This document shows, one piece after another, positions 1 to 5,697 of a stretch of 9,615 nt of DNA. The first letter of the stretch is position 1. The number at the start of each line of letters is the position of its first letter. A program made the position numbers and the translations under genes. Source of the DNA: Desulfobacteraceae bacterium. GTDB taxonomy: Bacteria > Desulfobacterota > DSM-4660 > Desulfatiglandales > HGW-15. The DNA is taken from positions 1 to 9,615 of the forward strand of contig RPPU01000123.1 in NCBI GenBank assembly GCA_003819975.1, in the 5' to 3' direction. The notes beneath the pieces were generated by a model, which was not told the origin of the DNA, did not search any database, and saw nothing but the letters and a program-made list of their open reading frames with translations.

Positions 1-240
1 CCGGTCCGCGCCGTAGGCCAGGGCTTCAAAAAGCGCTTCTTCGCTTTGGGGCGGTCCCATGCTCAAAACCGTGATGCGGCCGCCTTGTTTTTTTTTCAAT
101 AGCAAGGCCGTTTCCAAAGCCACACAATCCAGGGGATTAATGACGCTTTTGACTCCTTCCCGGATAACGGTCATGCGCTCCGGATCGATCCGGATATTGG
201 GACTGTCGGGAACTTGTTTGATACAGACAACAATATGCAT
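1..240 (-). CDS. etfB: Electron transfer flavoprotein beta subunit, N-terminal part (cut by window edge)
   Basis: The first 80 codons of a leftward gene; the rest lies beyond the left edge. EtfB forms a heterodimer with EtfA, which carries FAD, and accepts electrons from acyl-CoA dehydrogenases in the cytoplasm. The visible protein begins MHIVVCIKQVPDSPNI, the classic EtfB start (a beta strand followed by the KQVPD loop). It continues with the conserved NPLDCVALETAL segment at residues 35-46 and the strand-loop RITVLSMGP at 55-63. The family is usually about 250-270 residues, so roughly a third is present. The ATG at 240-238 is chosen because homologues start here; the Shine-Dalgarno is poor (AAGGG about 13 nt upstream). 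It lies 274 bp downstream of an acyl-CoA dehydrogenase on the same strand with no obvious terminator between, so co-transcription is plausible. etfA would be expected just outside the window. The specific partner cannot be told from this fragment. Confidence 0.9.
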   Translation of the reverse strand, partial: MHIVVCIKQVPDSPNIRIDPERMTVIREGVKSVINPLDCVALETALLLKKKQGGRITVLSMGPPQSEEALFEALAYGADR

Positions 241-514
241 TTTTTTCTTTAATCCCTTGTAGTAATTTCTTAAGAAGTCAGAATCCAGAATACAGAATTC
301 AGAATAACCCGAGAATCGGATTCGGAACAGCAGTATTTATTTTTCTAGATATCCGGGAGTCACTGTTCAATCTAATCCGATTCCTGGTTTCTCTTTTCTG
401 CGCCTTCAGCGTTCGATATTCTCTTCTCTTAACCCTTGGACCCTCGACCCCTTGAATCCTTGACCCCTTTTCTTACCTACTTTCTCTTTCATTCGTTCTG
501 ACTACTGGGTTATT
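241..514. repeat. etfB/acyl-CoA dehydrogenase spacer with two micro-tandem repeat families
   Basis: This 274-bp spacer holds no gene. At 279-306 there are four head-to-tail heptamers of the form CAGAATN (CAGAATC, CAGAATA, CAGAATT, CAGAATA). At 432-471 there are five degenerate octamers with consensus MCCCTTGA (ACCCTTGG, ACCCTCGA, CCCCTTGA, ATCCTTGA, CCCCTTTT). A perfect 10-bp inverted pair, GAATCGGATT at 313-322 and AATCCGATTC at 374-383, lies between them. The part nearest the dehydrogenase is purine-rich on the transcribed sense, and I see no GC-rich hairpin with a U tract, so I do not call a terminator. From memory, such heptamer and octamer runs are common between genes in deltaproteobacterial genomes; that is not proven here. 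Confidence 0.7.
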
Positions 515-1660
515 CTATGCCTTGGCCGTCAACGCCCGCGCGATCACGGTGCGCTGAATCTCGGACGTGCCTTCGTAAATTTCGCATACTTTGGCATCCC
601 GATAATAACGTTCAATCGGATAGGACTTGGTATAGCCGTAGCCGCCATGAATCTGCACGCCGATTTTCGTCGCTTCCACGGCGGTAGCGGCGGCATAAAG
701 CTTGCACATGGCGGATTCCTTGACGTAGTCCTTGCCCCGGTCGCGCAGATAAGCCGCCTTATGGATCAGCATACGCGACGCTTCCACGCGGGTGGCGATG
801 TCGGCCAGATAACCCTGAATGCCTTCAAAAGCGCATAAAGGTTTGCCAAATTGATACCGCTCTTGACTGTACTTCAGGGAAACATCCAGGGCCGCCTGGG
901 CGATTCCCAAAGCTTGGGCGGCAATGCCGATTCGGCCCCCGGACAGAGTGGCCAGCGCAATCTTTAATCCCTGACCTTCCGCACCCAAACGATTTTCCAA
1001 AGGGACGCGGCAATGATCGAGAGAAATGGGGCAAACCGGATTCCCGCGCATACCCATGAGATCTTCAATCGGCCCTTTTACCAAACCGGGACGGTCCGAT
1101 TCCACAATGAATACCGAGTAAGCCTTTTTATGATCTGCTTGCGTGGTATAGGCAAAAATCAAATTGGTTCCGGAAACACCGCCGTTGGTGACAAAAACCT
1201 TGTTGCCGTTGATGACATAGTCCGGATCCATCGGCAGGGCGGAAGTTTCCAGACCTCCGGCGTCCGATCCGGCATTCGGTTCGGTCAAACAAAAAGTGCC
1301 GATTTTCTCGCCCTTGGCCAGAGGGACCAGATATTTGCGGCGTTGCGCCTCGGTCCCGAATGCATATAATGGATAAGCAGCCACGCTATTGTGAACCGAG
1401 ATGCAAAGACCCATGGAAGCACAAGCTCTGGAGATCTCTTCAATCACGATGGCATAACTGACCGTATCCAAACCGGCGCCGCCGTATTCGGCCGGGATTT
1501 GCAGTCCGAAATAGTTTAGAGCGGCCATTTCCCGGGCTATCTCGGCCGGAAAAACCGCGGTTTTATCCATTTCAACGGCCGCCGGAACCAGTCGCTCTTC
1601 CGCATATTTGCGGACGGTTCGCCGGATAACGGATTGTTTCATACTGGGTTCAAAACGCAT
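515..1660 (-). CDS. Acyl-CoA dehydrogenase (short/medium-chain, butyryl-CoA dehydrogenase-like)
   Basis: A full-length 381-residue flavoprotein of the acyl-CoA dehydrogenase family. It oxidises an acyl-CoA to the trans-2-enoyl-CoA with FAD and passes electrons to Etf; in some anaerobes close relatives run the reverse reaction. In order: N-terminal helical domain (about 5-115), the FAD/substrate loop CLTEPNAGSDAG at 124-135 (family signature 1), middle beta domain (about 120-220), and C-terminal helical domain with QIHGGYGYTKSYPIERYYRD at 336-355 (signature 2, with Ser where an acidic residue is usual). The catalytic base is Glu363 in IYEGTSEIQ. The length and the position of this Glu fit the short-chain/butyryl-CoA dehydrogenase branch rather than isovaleryl- or long-chain enzymes, but chain length cannot be fixed from sequence alone. 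The ATG at 1660 is preceded by AAAAAAGG with an 11-nt gap; Met7 has no ribosome-binding site. The gene precedes etfB, its likely electron acceptor. Confidence 0.93.
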   Translation of the reverse strand: MRFEPSMKQSVIRRTVRKYAEERLVPAAVEMDKTAVFPAEIAREMAALNYFGLQIPAEYGGAGLDTVSYAIVIEEISRACASMGLCISVHNSVAAYPLYAFGTEAQRRKYLVPLAKGEKIGTFCLTEPNAGSDAGGLETSALPMDPDYVINGNKVFVTNGGVSGTNLIFAYTTQADHKKAYSVFIVESDRPGLVKGPIEDLMGMRGNPVCPISLDHCRVPLENRLGAEGQGLKIALATLSGGRIGIAAQALGIAQAALDVSLKYSQERYQFGKPLCAFEGIQGYLADIATRVEASRMLIHKAAYLRDRGKDYVKESAMCKLYAAATAVEATKIGVQIHGGYGYTKSYPIERYYRDAKVCEIYEGTSEIQRTVIARALTAKA

Positions 1661-1732
1661 CGGCCACTTAACCTTTTTTAGAAAAACTTTTCAAGAAATT
1701 TTTATTTCTTCCACCATCTAAAATTTAATAAT

Positions 1733-1753
1733 TTGATTTAAATCATAATTATA
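1733..1753 (-). promoter_or_regulatory. Candidate FNR/CRP-family operator next to a perfect -10 box, upstream of the acyl-CoA dehydrogenase gene
   Basis: Positions 1734-1745 form the perfect 12-bp palindrome TGATTTAAATCA. Read as TTGATTTAAATCAT (1733-1746) it matches nine of ten positions of the FNR consensus TTGAT-N4-ATCAA. On the minus strand a perfect TATAAT (1753-1748) lies immediately before it, about 87 nt from the dehydrogenase start, though no good -35 is visible. If that -10 is used, the operator would overlap the transcription start and imply repression. If the regulator activates from a centre near -41.5, transcription would start near 1698. The match is seen directly; regulator identity and function are inference. 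The area is AT-rich, which raises the chance of a fortuitous match. Confidence 0.35.
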
Positions 1754-1779
1754 AGTAACTGAATTGACTTACTTTAAAT

Positions 1780-2565
1780 TTACATGTAGGTTCGCGCACC
1801 GGAATATGTTTTGACATAATAGGCTTGAGATAATAAATCGGTTCGGACTTTTTTACCCGACGAGGGCGCGTGAATAAATTGGTCTTGCCCGATATAGATC
1901 CCGACATGCGATATTTTCTTATCTTTCCCGGTTGCAAAAAAAACCAAATCGCCGGCCTGGAGCGCTTCCCGGGTAACCGGCTTACCGGTCTGATATTGAC
2001 TTCCCGAGGTCCGTTCCAGTTCCAAACCATTTAAACGATAAACCGCCATGGTCAAACCGCTGCAATCAAAACCTTGTTTTGGCGACTGGCCGCCCCAATG
2101 ATAGGGCATGCCCACAAAATTTTCAGCGGTTTTGACGATTTGCTCCCGCAGATAATTTTTTCCCCGGCCCACGGCCCGGGCCGCTGCCTGATCTTCCGGT
2201 TTGATAATGAGATAGGCTTCAATGATTCCCTTGGTTTGCAACTGCAGGGCTGTTTCCCTTACGGTTGGTTCGGTCTGATAATTTCCGAAACGGACTTTAT
2301 ACAATCCGGTATTGTCTTTAAAATAATAAGCATCCAAACCTTTGGCATTCAATTTATCCATGAGGCCGACGGCATTATCTAAATTCAAAAATGCACCGAC
2401 TTGAATGCAATAATTCATCGGTTTCAAGATGCTCGGCACAGGCGGGGCCGGCGAAGGATTTACGATCTTGCTTTCCGCGCATCCGCTCAGGATAACGCAA
2501 GGCAGAACAAAAACAATTACTGCGACCATCCCATTCATTATCTTCCGAACGGATAAACCAGGCAT
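1780..2565 (-). CDS. SPOR-NlpC/P60 lipoprotein, predicted cell-wall endopeptidase
   Basis: A predicted peptidoglycan hydrolase of 261 residues. The N-terminus is a lipoprotein signal: charged start, hydrophobic stretch, then lipobox LSGC with Cys29 as the lipidation site. A Pro-rich linker follows, then a SPOR domain at about 50-122 (YCIQVGAFLNLDNA ... LYKVRFGNY), a fold that binds peptidoglycan lacking stem peptides. Last is an NlpC/P60 domain at about 143-260 with catalytic Cys168 in FDCSG, His220 in SHVGIYIG and a third polar residue, His232, in FIHAPSSG. Such enzymes cut gamma-D-Glu/meso-diaminopimelate bonds in stem peptides. The ATG at 2565 is chosen because AAGGAG sits 5 nt upstream and the product has a compact signal peptide. 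An in-frame ATG at 2589 (AAAGG, 7 nt upstream) and a TTG at 2640 are possible, but the TTG overlaps the likely promoter. The inner- or outer-membrane location is not determined; the residue after Cys is Ala, not Asp, which favours the outer membrane by the E. coli rule. Confidence 0.9.
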   Translation of the reverse strand: MPGLSVRKIMNGMVAVIVFVLPCVILSGCAESKIVNPSPAPPVPSILKPMNYCIQVGAFLNLDNAVGLMDKLNAKGLDAYYFKDNTGLYKVRFGNYQTEPTVRETALQLQTKGIIEAYLIIKPEDQAAARAVGRGKNYLREQIVKTAENFVGMPYHWGGQSPKQGFDCSGLTMAVYRLNGLELERTSGSQYQTGKPVTREALQAGDLVFFATGKDKKISHVGIYIGQDQFIHAPSSGKKVRTDLLSQAYYVKTYSGARTYM

Positions 2566-2606
2566 ACACGCTCCTTGCTCAAAGTTCATAAATATACCTT
2601 TGCAAT

Positions 2607-2636
2607 ACTTTACAAATTTTACCGGCCGAATGTCAA
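2607..2636 (-). promoter_or_regulatory. Candidate sigma-70 promoter of the SPOR-NlpC/P60 gene
   Basis: On the minus strand a perfect -35 hexamer TTGACA (2636-2631) is followed after 18 bp by TAAAGT (2612-2607, four of six matches to TATAAT). This would start transcription near 2600, leaving a leader of about 35 nt before the chosen ATG at 2565, with the AAGGAG site inside it. Seen by eye only; the -10 is imperfect. Confidence 0.35.
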
Positions 2637-2726
2637 TCAAACCATGGCTTATAGATATGCAGATAAATGCCGATATATAAGTTGAGCGGAGATATTCGGA
2701 AAAATTAAAAGAGAGAAGGTGATAAT

Positions 2727-3074
2727 ATGAGAAAAGCTTTAATTTTAACGATAACCTTCATGTTGAATTTTATCGTTTTAATTTCCGCGGATGAGGGTTT
2801 TCAGATTATCCTGCAAAACACGCGTTTGGAAACAATTAACTACAGCATATTGCAATTGGATCACGGCTTTCCGAATATTCCGGAGCCCATGGTCGTCATG
2901 GGCGGCGAATTGGCATCCGGCAAGGGATATATCAGCCCCTATTCCCGAAATTTCGGTAAATATATAGTCAAATGGTACAGCTCGGATGAGACATTCAAGC
3001 ATCAATTCGTGTTCACTGTGCTTCCGCCGACAAAAAGGATTGTGATTTACTGCGAAAAGGTTGTTTATCAATAA
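2727..3074 (+). CDS. Small secreted protein of unknown function
   Basis: A 115-residue protein I do not recognise. Residues 1-21 form a typical Sec signal peptide (RK, then a long hydrophobic core, ending LISA before DEGF), so a mature protein of about 94 residues is predicted in the periplasm or outside the cell. There is no lipobox. The mature part alternates hydrophobic and polar residues (FQIILQNTRL, YIVKWYSS, HQFVFTVLPPTKRIVIYC), which suggests a small all-beta fold. It has one cysteine near the C-terminus and no visible catalytic motif. The ribosome-binding site is strong (AGAAGGTGAT, 7 nt before the ATG) and a strong terminator follows directly after the stop, so the gene is real and probably monocistronic. 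It is divergent from the cell-wall lipoprotein gene; no functional link is shown. Confidence 0.75.
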   Translation: MRKALILTITFMLNFIVLISADEGFQIILQNTRLETINYSILQLDHGFPNIPEPMVVMGGELASGKGYISPYSRNFGKYIVKWYSSDETFKHQFVFTVLPPTKRIVIYCEKVVYQ

Positions 3075-3106
3075 AAAAAGCCGGTTTAAAAAAAACCGGC
3101 TTTTTT
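3074..3106. terminator. Strong bidirectional intrinsic terminator between the secreted-protein gene and tRNA-Leu
   Basis: A perfect GCCGGTTT/AAACCGGC stem (3080-3087 with 3093-3100) has a 5-nt A loop, flanked by six A (3074-3079) and six T (3101-3106). The A and T runs extend the stem and give a U tract in both directions. It begins at the stop codon of the gene at 2727-3074 and lies 5 nt beyond the 3' end of the opposing tRNA, so it serves both transcripts. Confidence 0.92.
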
Positions 3107-3111
3107 ATATC

Positions 3112-3200
3112 TGGTGCCTAGGGCGAGACTTGAACTCGCACAGCCACTAAGGACCGAGGGATTTTAAGTCCCTTGCGTCTACCAATTCCGCCACCCAGGC
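3112..3200 (-). tRNA. tRNA-Leu (anticodon UAA), CCA encoded
   Basis: Read on the minus strand, a complete class II tRNA of 89 nt including the encoded CCA. The acceptor stem GCCTGGG pairs with CCTAGGC (one G-U wobble). The D arm is TGGCGGAATTGGTAGACGCA. The anticodon loop CTTAAAA shows UAA, reading UUA codons. A long variable arm typical of leucine tRNAs and a T arm containing GTTCAAG follow. The shared terminator follows within 5 nt, so it is a single-gene unit. I see no convincing -35/-10 pair upstream; TATGTT at 3215-3210 is only a weak -10 candidate. Confidence 0.97.
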
Positions 3201-3256
3201 TTAAATTGAAACATAAAAAAATTATTTTAGAGATATCTAAGCTAATTTATCCTACG

Positions 3257-3356
3257 GGGATCTCTAAAAATAAATTTTATCGACTGCGAGACCTTAATAA
3301 TCGGCAAAATATGAACGACAAACGTGTCTGTAAAAAAATGAATTTTTAGAGATCCC
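3257..3356. repeat. Inverted-repeat element of about 100 bp (possible miniature mobile element or hairpin)
   Basis: GGGATCTCTAAAAAT at 3257-3271 is repeated in exact inverted form at 3342-3356. The match extends inward to about 22 bp per arm (ATTTT/AAAAT after a two-base mismatch). The middle contains a small hairpin, GACA-AACG-TGTC at 3317-3328. No coding potential is visible and no clear target-site duplication flanks the arms. It could be a MITE-like remnant, a dispersed palindromic repeat or simply a large hairpin. It lies upstream of the lepB promoter candidate, so it is probably outside the lepB mRNA. Confidence 0.5.
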
Positions 3357-3470
3357 GTCATATCAAATTACGCAAATGCAGGGGAATAAATATAAGAATA
3401 TATCCCCAAAATCAAGAGAAAAAAACTTGTTGAAGTTTTATAACCTTTCCAAAACCGATCTCATATTGCA

Positions 3471-3499
3471 TTGACATGATTTTGTAAGTCTGCTAAAGC
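3471..3499 (+). promoter_or_regulatory. Candidate sigma-70 promoter of lepB
   Basis: A perfect TTGACA (3471-3476) is followed after 17 bp by TAAAGC (3494-3499), a weak -10. Transcription would start near 3506, giving a leader of about 22 nt that carries AAGGGG (3515-3520) 7 nt before the ATG. The good -35, correct spacing and sensible leader support it; the poor -10 limits confidence. Confidence 0.35.
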
Positions 3500-3527
3500 C
3501 AGATCACATCAAATAAGGGGTCTGAAT

Positions 3528-4358
3528 ATGGGTTCACAATTCAAACAGCGGTTGCACAAATTTTTTCAAGGCTGGACCGGCAGCATCATCGTGGCCTTTT
3601 TAATTGCCATGACCTTCAAATCCCTGATTGCGGATTGGAATGACGTTCCTTCCGGTTCCATGAAACCGACCATCGTGGAGGGCGACCGGATATTCGTAAA
3701 TAAATTGGCCTATGATCTTAAAGTCCCCTTTTGGCCCTTTGGCATACCACCATATAAAACCATCCAATTGATTCGCTGGGACGATCCCAAACGCGGAGAT
3801 ATCGTGGTCTTTTTCTCGCCGACTCAAGGCACACGCCTTGTAAAACGAGTGGTCGGCTTGCCGGGGGACACGGTAAAACTGGAGAACAATCTGCTGTCTA
3901 TCAATAATAAAACCCTGGCTTATCAAAACGCACCTTCTTCACTTTATGGCGATTTGAGTGCCATGGAAAAATCCGTTCATGATTTTTACATGGAAAACAT
4001 GGGAACAAAAACCCATATGATGATGATCAAAAATTTTGGAAAAACCCTTCAGTTCTGTTCACAAATCAAGTCGGAAAAAGAGCTGAACGAAATGTATCCC
4101 TTGGAATCGGATCAAAATAAAGTGAGAAAAATCTGTTCTCCGAGTAATGGATCGGAAATTTCTTTCCTTTTCGTTGTCCCTAATAATTCTTATATCATGA
4201 TCGGGGATAACCGAACCGACAGCGCCGATTCCAGAGTGTTTCAATATGTCGATCGCCGTCATATCGTAGGCCGGGCCGTGGCCATTGTTTTTTCGCGCGA
4301 GGGCTCGATTTTTAAGGGCCGGTTCCGCGTGCATCGGTTTTTTAAGAAGTTGATCTGA
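3528..4358 (+). CDS. lepB: Signal peptidase I
   Basis: A 276-residue inner-membrane Ser/Lys protease that removes signal peptides from secreted proteins on the periplasmic side. A single N-terminal transmembrane segment (about 17-35) is followed by the catalytic box VPSGSMKPT with nucleophile Ser44. Next is RGDIVVF at 89-95, then the general-base box RLVKRVVGLPGD with Lys106. The C-terminal box is GDNRTDSADSR at 226-236, close to the usual GDNRxxSxDSR. The stretch at about 135-215 between the Lys box and the GDN box is the variable domain of proteobacterial enzymes and is less conserved. The ATG at 3528 has AAGGGG 7 nt upstream. It stands alone, not beside lepA as in E. coli. Its stop codon lies in a palindrome shared with the convergent PHP gene, 23 bp from that gene's stop. 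Confidence 0.95.
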   Translation: MGSQFKQRLHKFFQGWTGSIIVAFLIAMTFKSLIADWNDVPSGSMKPTIVEGDRIFVNKLAYDLKVPFWPFGIPPYKTIQLIRWDDPKRGDIVVFFSPTQGTRLVKRVVGLPGDTVKLENNLLSINNKTLAYQNAPSSLYGDLSAMEKSVHDFYMENMGTKTHMMMIKNFGKTLQFCSQIKSEKELNEMYPLESDQNKVRKICSPSNGSEISFLFVVPNNSYIMIGDNRTDSADSRVFQYVDRRHIVGRAVAIVFSREGSIFKGRFRVHRFFKKLI

Positions 4359-4384
4359 TGTTTTTTGATCCTCAAAAAACATCA
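4356..4384. terminator. Perfect palindrome containing both stop codons of lepB and the PHP gene
   Basis: TGATGTTTTTTGA (4356-4368) and TCAAAAAACATCA (4372-4384) form a 13-bp perfect stem around a 3-nt loop. The first TGA is the lepB stop codon, and the last TCA is the complement of the PHP gene stop, so the convergent genes end inside the two arms. It is placed where a shared terminator belongs. However, the stem is AT-rich and no U tract follows it in either direction, so it is not a canonical intrinsic terminator; termination function is inferred. Confidence 0.5.
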
Positions 4385-5434
4385 TCTCAAATAGATCGGA
4401 TTCGAGAAAATCCAGGGTCGCCAACCGAAAAGCGAAAACCATTTATAGACTTCTATTCTGTAAACGCCTTTTTCCTTCACCCGATAAACAGCTTCCCGGC
4501 CCCGCCATTTTTTTTCCAATACTCCGTCTTTGATCAAGCGGATCTCGCCCAGGGACGGCACTTCAATAACGAGGTCGCCGTATTGAAAAGCCCCTTCTTC
4601 TCCCATAAACAGATCGGAACCGTCATTGGAAATAAAATCGAACCGGAAACCCTTGGCCGGCGCCAAACCGTCATTGGCGACAAAGAGGCGTCCGGCTTTT
4701 AAAGCGCCATAGATCAATTCTTTGGCTTCCGGAAACTCGATCGGCATCCATTTGTTTAAAAAAATATGCACATTGATGGTTCGCAAGAGGTAATCATAGG
4801 TCAAAGGCCGGAAATTCAGAAAACCCCATTTTAAATGCGCGCCATGTATATCGGTGCCGCCGACAGCCGCCACTTTTCTCTCTTGGCAAAGCTGATCCCA
4901 AAAAGCAAGGGTTTCCCGACTGGGCCCTTTCAATGTTTGGGTTTTAAAAGATAAAAAAAACAAAGCATGAAAAACGGAACGGATGCGTTCCTTAAAACAA
5001 GAAGAAAAATTCCAGATGCAAATACCCTGGAAACCGCTCACCGCGAGATTTTTCCAGGGAAAGGCTTTGCCCTGTTCGACAAAAGGCATGCCTTTTTCAA
5101 AGGGATGCGCCAAAAATCCGAAGCCGCCCTGTTGATTCACCCGGTCGATCTTCTCCTGGGGAGCCAAATCGGAAGGAATCAAACCCGGTAGATTATAAGC
5201 CAGATAATGATGATCGCTCCGGCCGTGTTCGAGGCCGATTAAAACGGCCAGATAACCGTTGTAAAATCCTTCCTCATCCAGATGCAGATCATCCAGCATA
5301 TAGTCATGATCGTTCAGACAAATAAAATTCACGCCGGCCTCGGCGGCTTTGGCGGCGATTTCAGCGATCGACAAATGACCGTCCGAATAGAGGCTATGAA
5401 TATGTAAATTCCCGATGTATTCAAATTTGAACAT
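4382..5434 (-). CDS. PHP-domain metal-dependent phosphoesterase
   Basis: A 350-residue protein with a PHP (polymerase and histidinol phosphatase) metal-binding fold at about 8-200. Expected metal ligands in order: His11 and His13 in NLHIHSLYSDG with Asp18, Asp42-His43 in LNDHD, Glu69-His70 in GLEHG, His110 in FLAHP, and Asp195 with His197 in GGTDIHG. This full set suggests an active multi-metal hydrolase of the CehA/McbA-like group, acting on a phosphoester or related bond; the substrate is unknown. The C-terminal part (about 255-350), ending WIFSNPIYLR, looks like the beta-rich tail often seen after this type of PHP domain. No signal peptide is evident, so it is probably cytoplasmic. The ATG at 5434 is set by the start of the PHP fold; the ribosome-binding site is weak (GGATAG). 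An AATTCTAGAATT palindrome lies 9 nt upstream of the start. Confidence 0.88.
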   Translation of the reverse strand: MFKFEYIGNLHIHSLYSDGHLSIAEIAAKAAEAGVNFICLNDHDYMLDDLHLDEEGFYNGYLAVLIGLEHGRSDHHYLAYNLPGLIPSDLAPQEKIDRVNQQGGFGFLAHPFEKGMPFVEQGKAFPWKNLAVSGFQGICIWNFSSCFKERIRSVFHALFFLSFKTQTLKGPSRETLAFWDQLCQERKVAAVGGTDIHGAHLKWGFLNFRPLTYDYLLRTINVHIFLNKWMPIEFPEAKELIYGALKAGRLFVANDGLAPAKGFRFDFISNDGSDLFMGEEGAFQYGDLVIEVPSLGEIRLIKDGVLEKKWRGREAVYRVKEKGVYRIEVYKWFSLFGWRPWIFSNPIYLR

Positions 5435-5697
5435 ATCTATCCAATTCTAGAATTTGAGATGAAAGGCCTATATCATATTTTAAAAAGTAATTCTATGTTT
5501 TCGAGCGCCTTTAGATTTTTTCATTGATAGGGCGGTGTGCTTTAACCGCAAACCGATCAATGAAAACAAGAAGAGATCGGCAAAGCCTTCCTCAAGCGGA
5601 TAAACGGTTTTTTGGTTTCATAAAAACGGCTTGGGCTGGGTTGGCTGGGAATTCCCGATGACTCCATCTTTGACAAAAACGCGGATTTGCGGAACGC
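5435..5697. other. Spacer between the bifunctional-nuclease gene and the PHP gene, with a two-tier hairpin
   Basis: A 263-bp spacer between two leftward genes. It contains a perfect 11-bp inverted pair, TTTTCATTGAT (5518-5528) and ATCAATGAAAA (5556-5566), enclosing a second perfect stem, GCGGT (5532-5536) with ACCGC (5545-5549). It also holds the 10-bp palindrome GGGAATTCCC (5647-5656) and the 12-bp palindrome AATTCTAGAATT (5443-5454). On the leftward transcript the large hairpin is followed by A residues, not U, so it is not an ordinary terminator; it could be part of the PHP mRNA leader. No clear promoter is visible. Confidence 0.5.

Larger units (their letters stand above)
3201..3527. other. 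Gene-free spacer between tRNA-Leu and lepB
   Basis: This 327-bp AT-rich stretch has no credible open frame. It holds the upstream region of the leftward tRNA, the inverted-repeat element described separately (3257-3356), a partial third copy of its end (TTTTAGAGAT at 3225-3234), the 8-bp palindrome AGATATCT (3231-3238), an imperfect hairpin with GGGGA/TCCCC ends (3381-3407), and the lepB promoter candidate near the right end. Confidence 0.7.

Noticed and set aside
1013..1369. Plus-strand frame of 118 codons inside the acyl-CoA dehydrogenase gene
   Set aside because: It is antisense to the conserved flavoprotein domains, and its sequence has no domain character.
1753..1774. Possible terminator after the SPOR-NlpC/P60 gene (AAGTAA/TTACTT stem)
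   Set aside because: The stem is only 6 bp, AT-rich with a 10-nt loop and no U tract, so it is too weak to call.
4059..4442. Minus-strand frame of 127 codons across the 3' end of lepB
   Set aside because: It overlaps two confident genes (lepB and the PHP gene end) and shows no conserved motif.
5557..5667. Minus-strand frame of 36 codons after the bifunctional-nuclease gene (begins MESSGIPSQPSPS)
   Set aside because: It has no ribosome-binding site, low-complexity composition, and runs into the hairpin region; chance is more likely.
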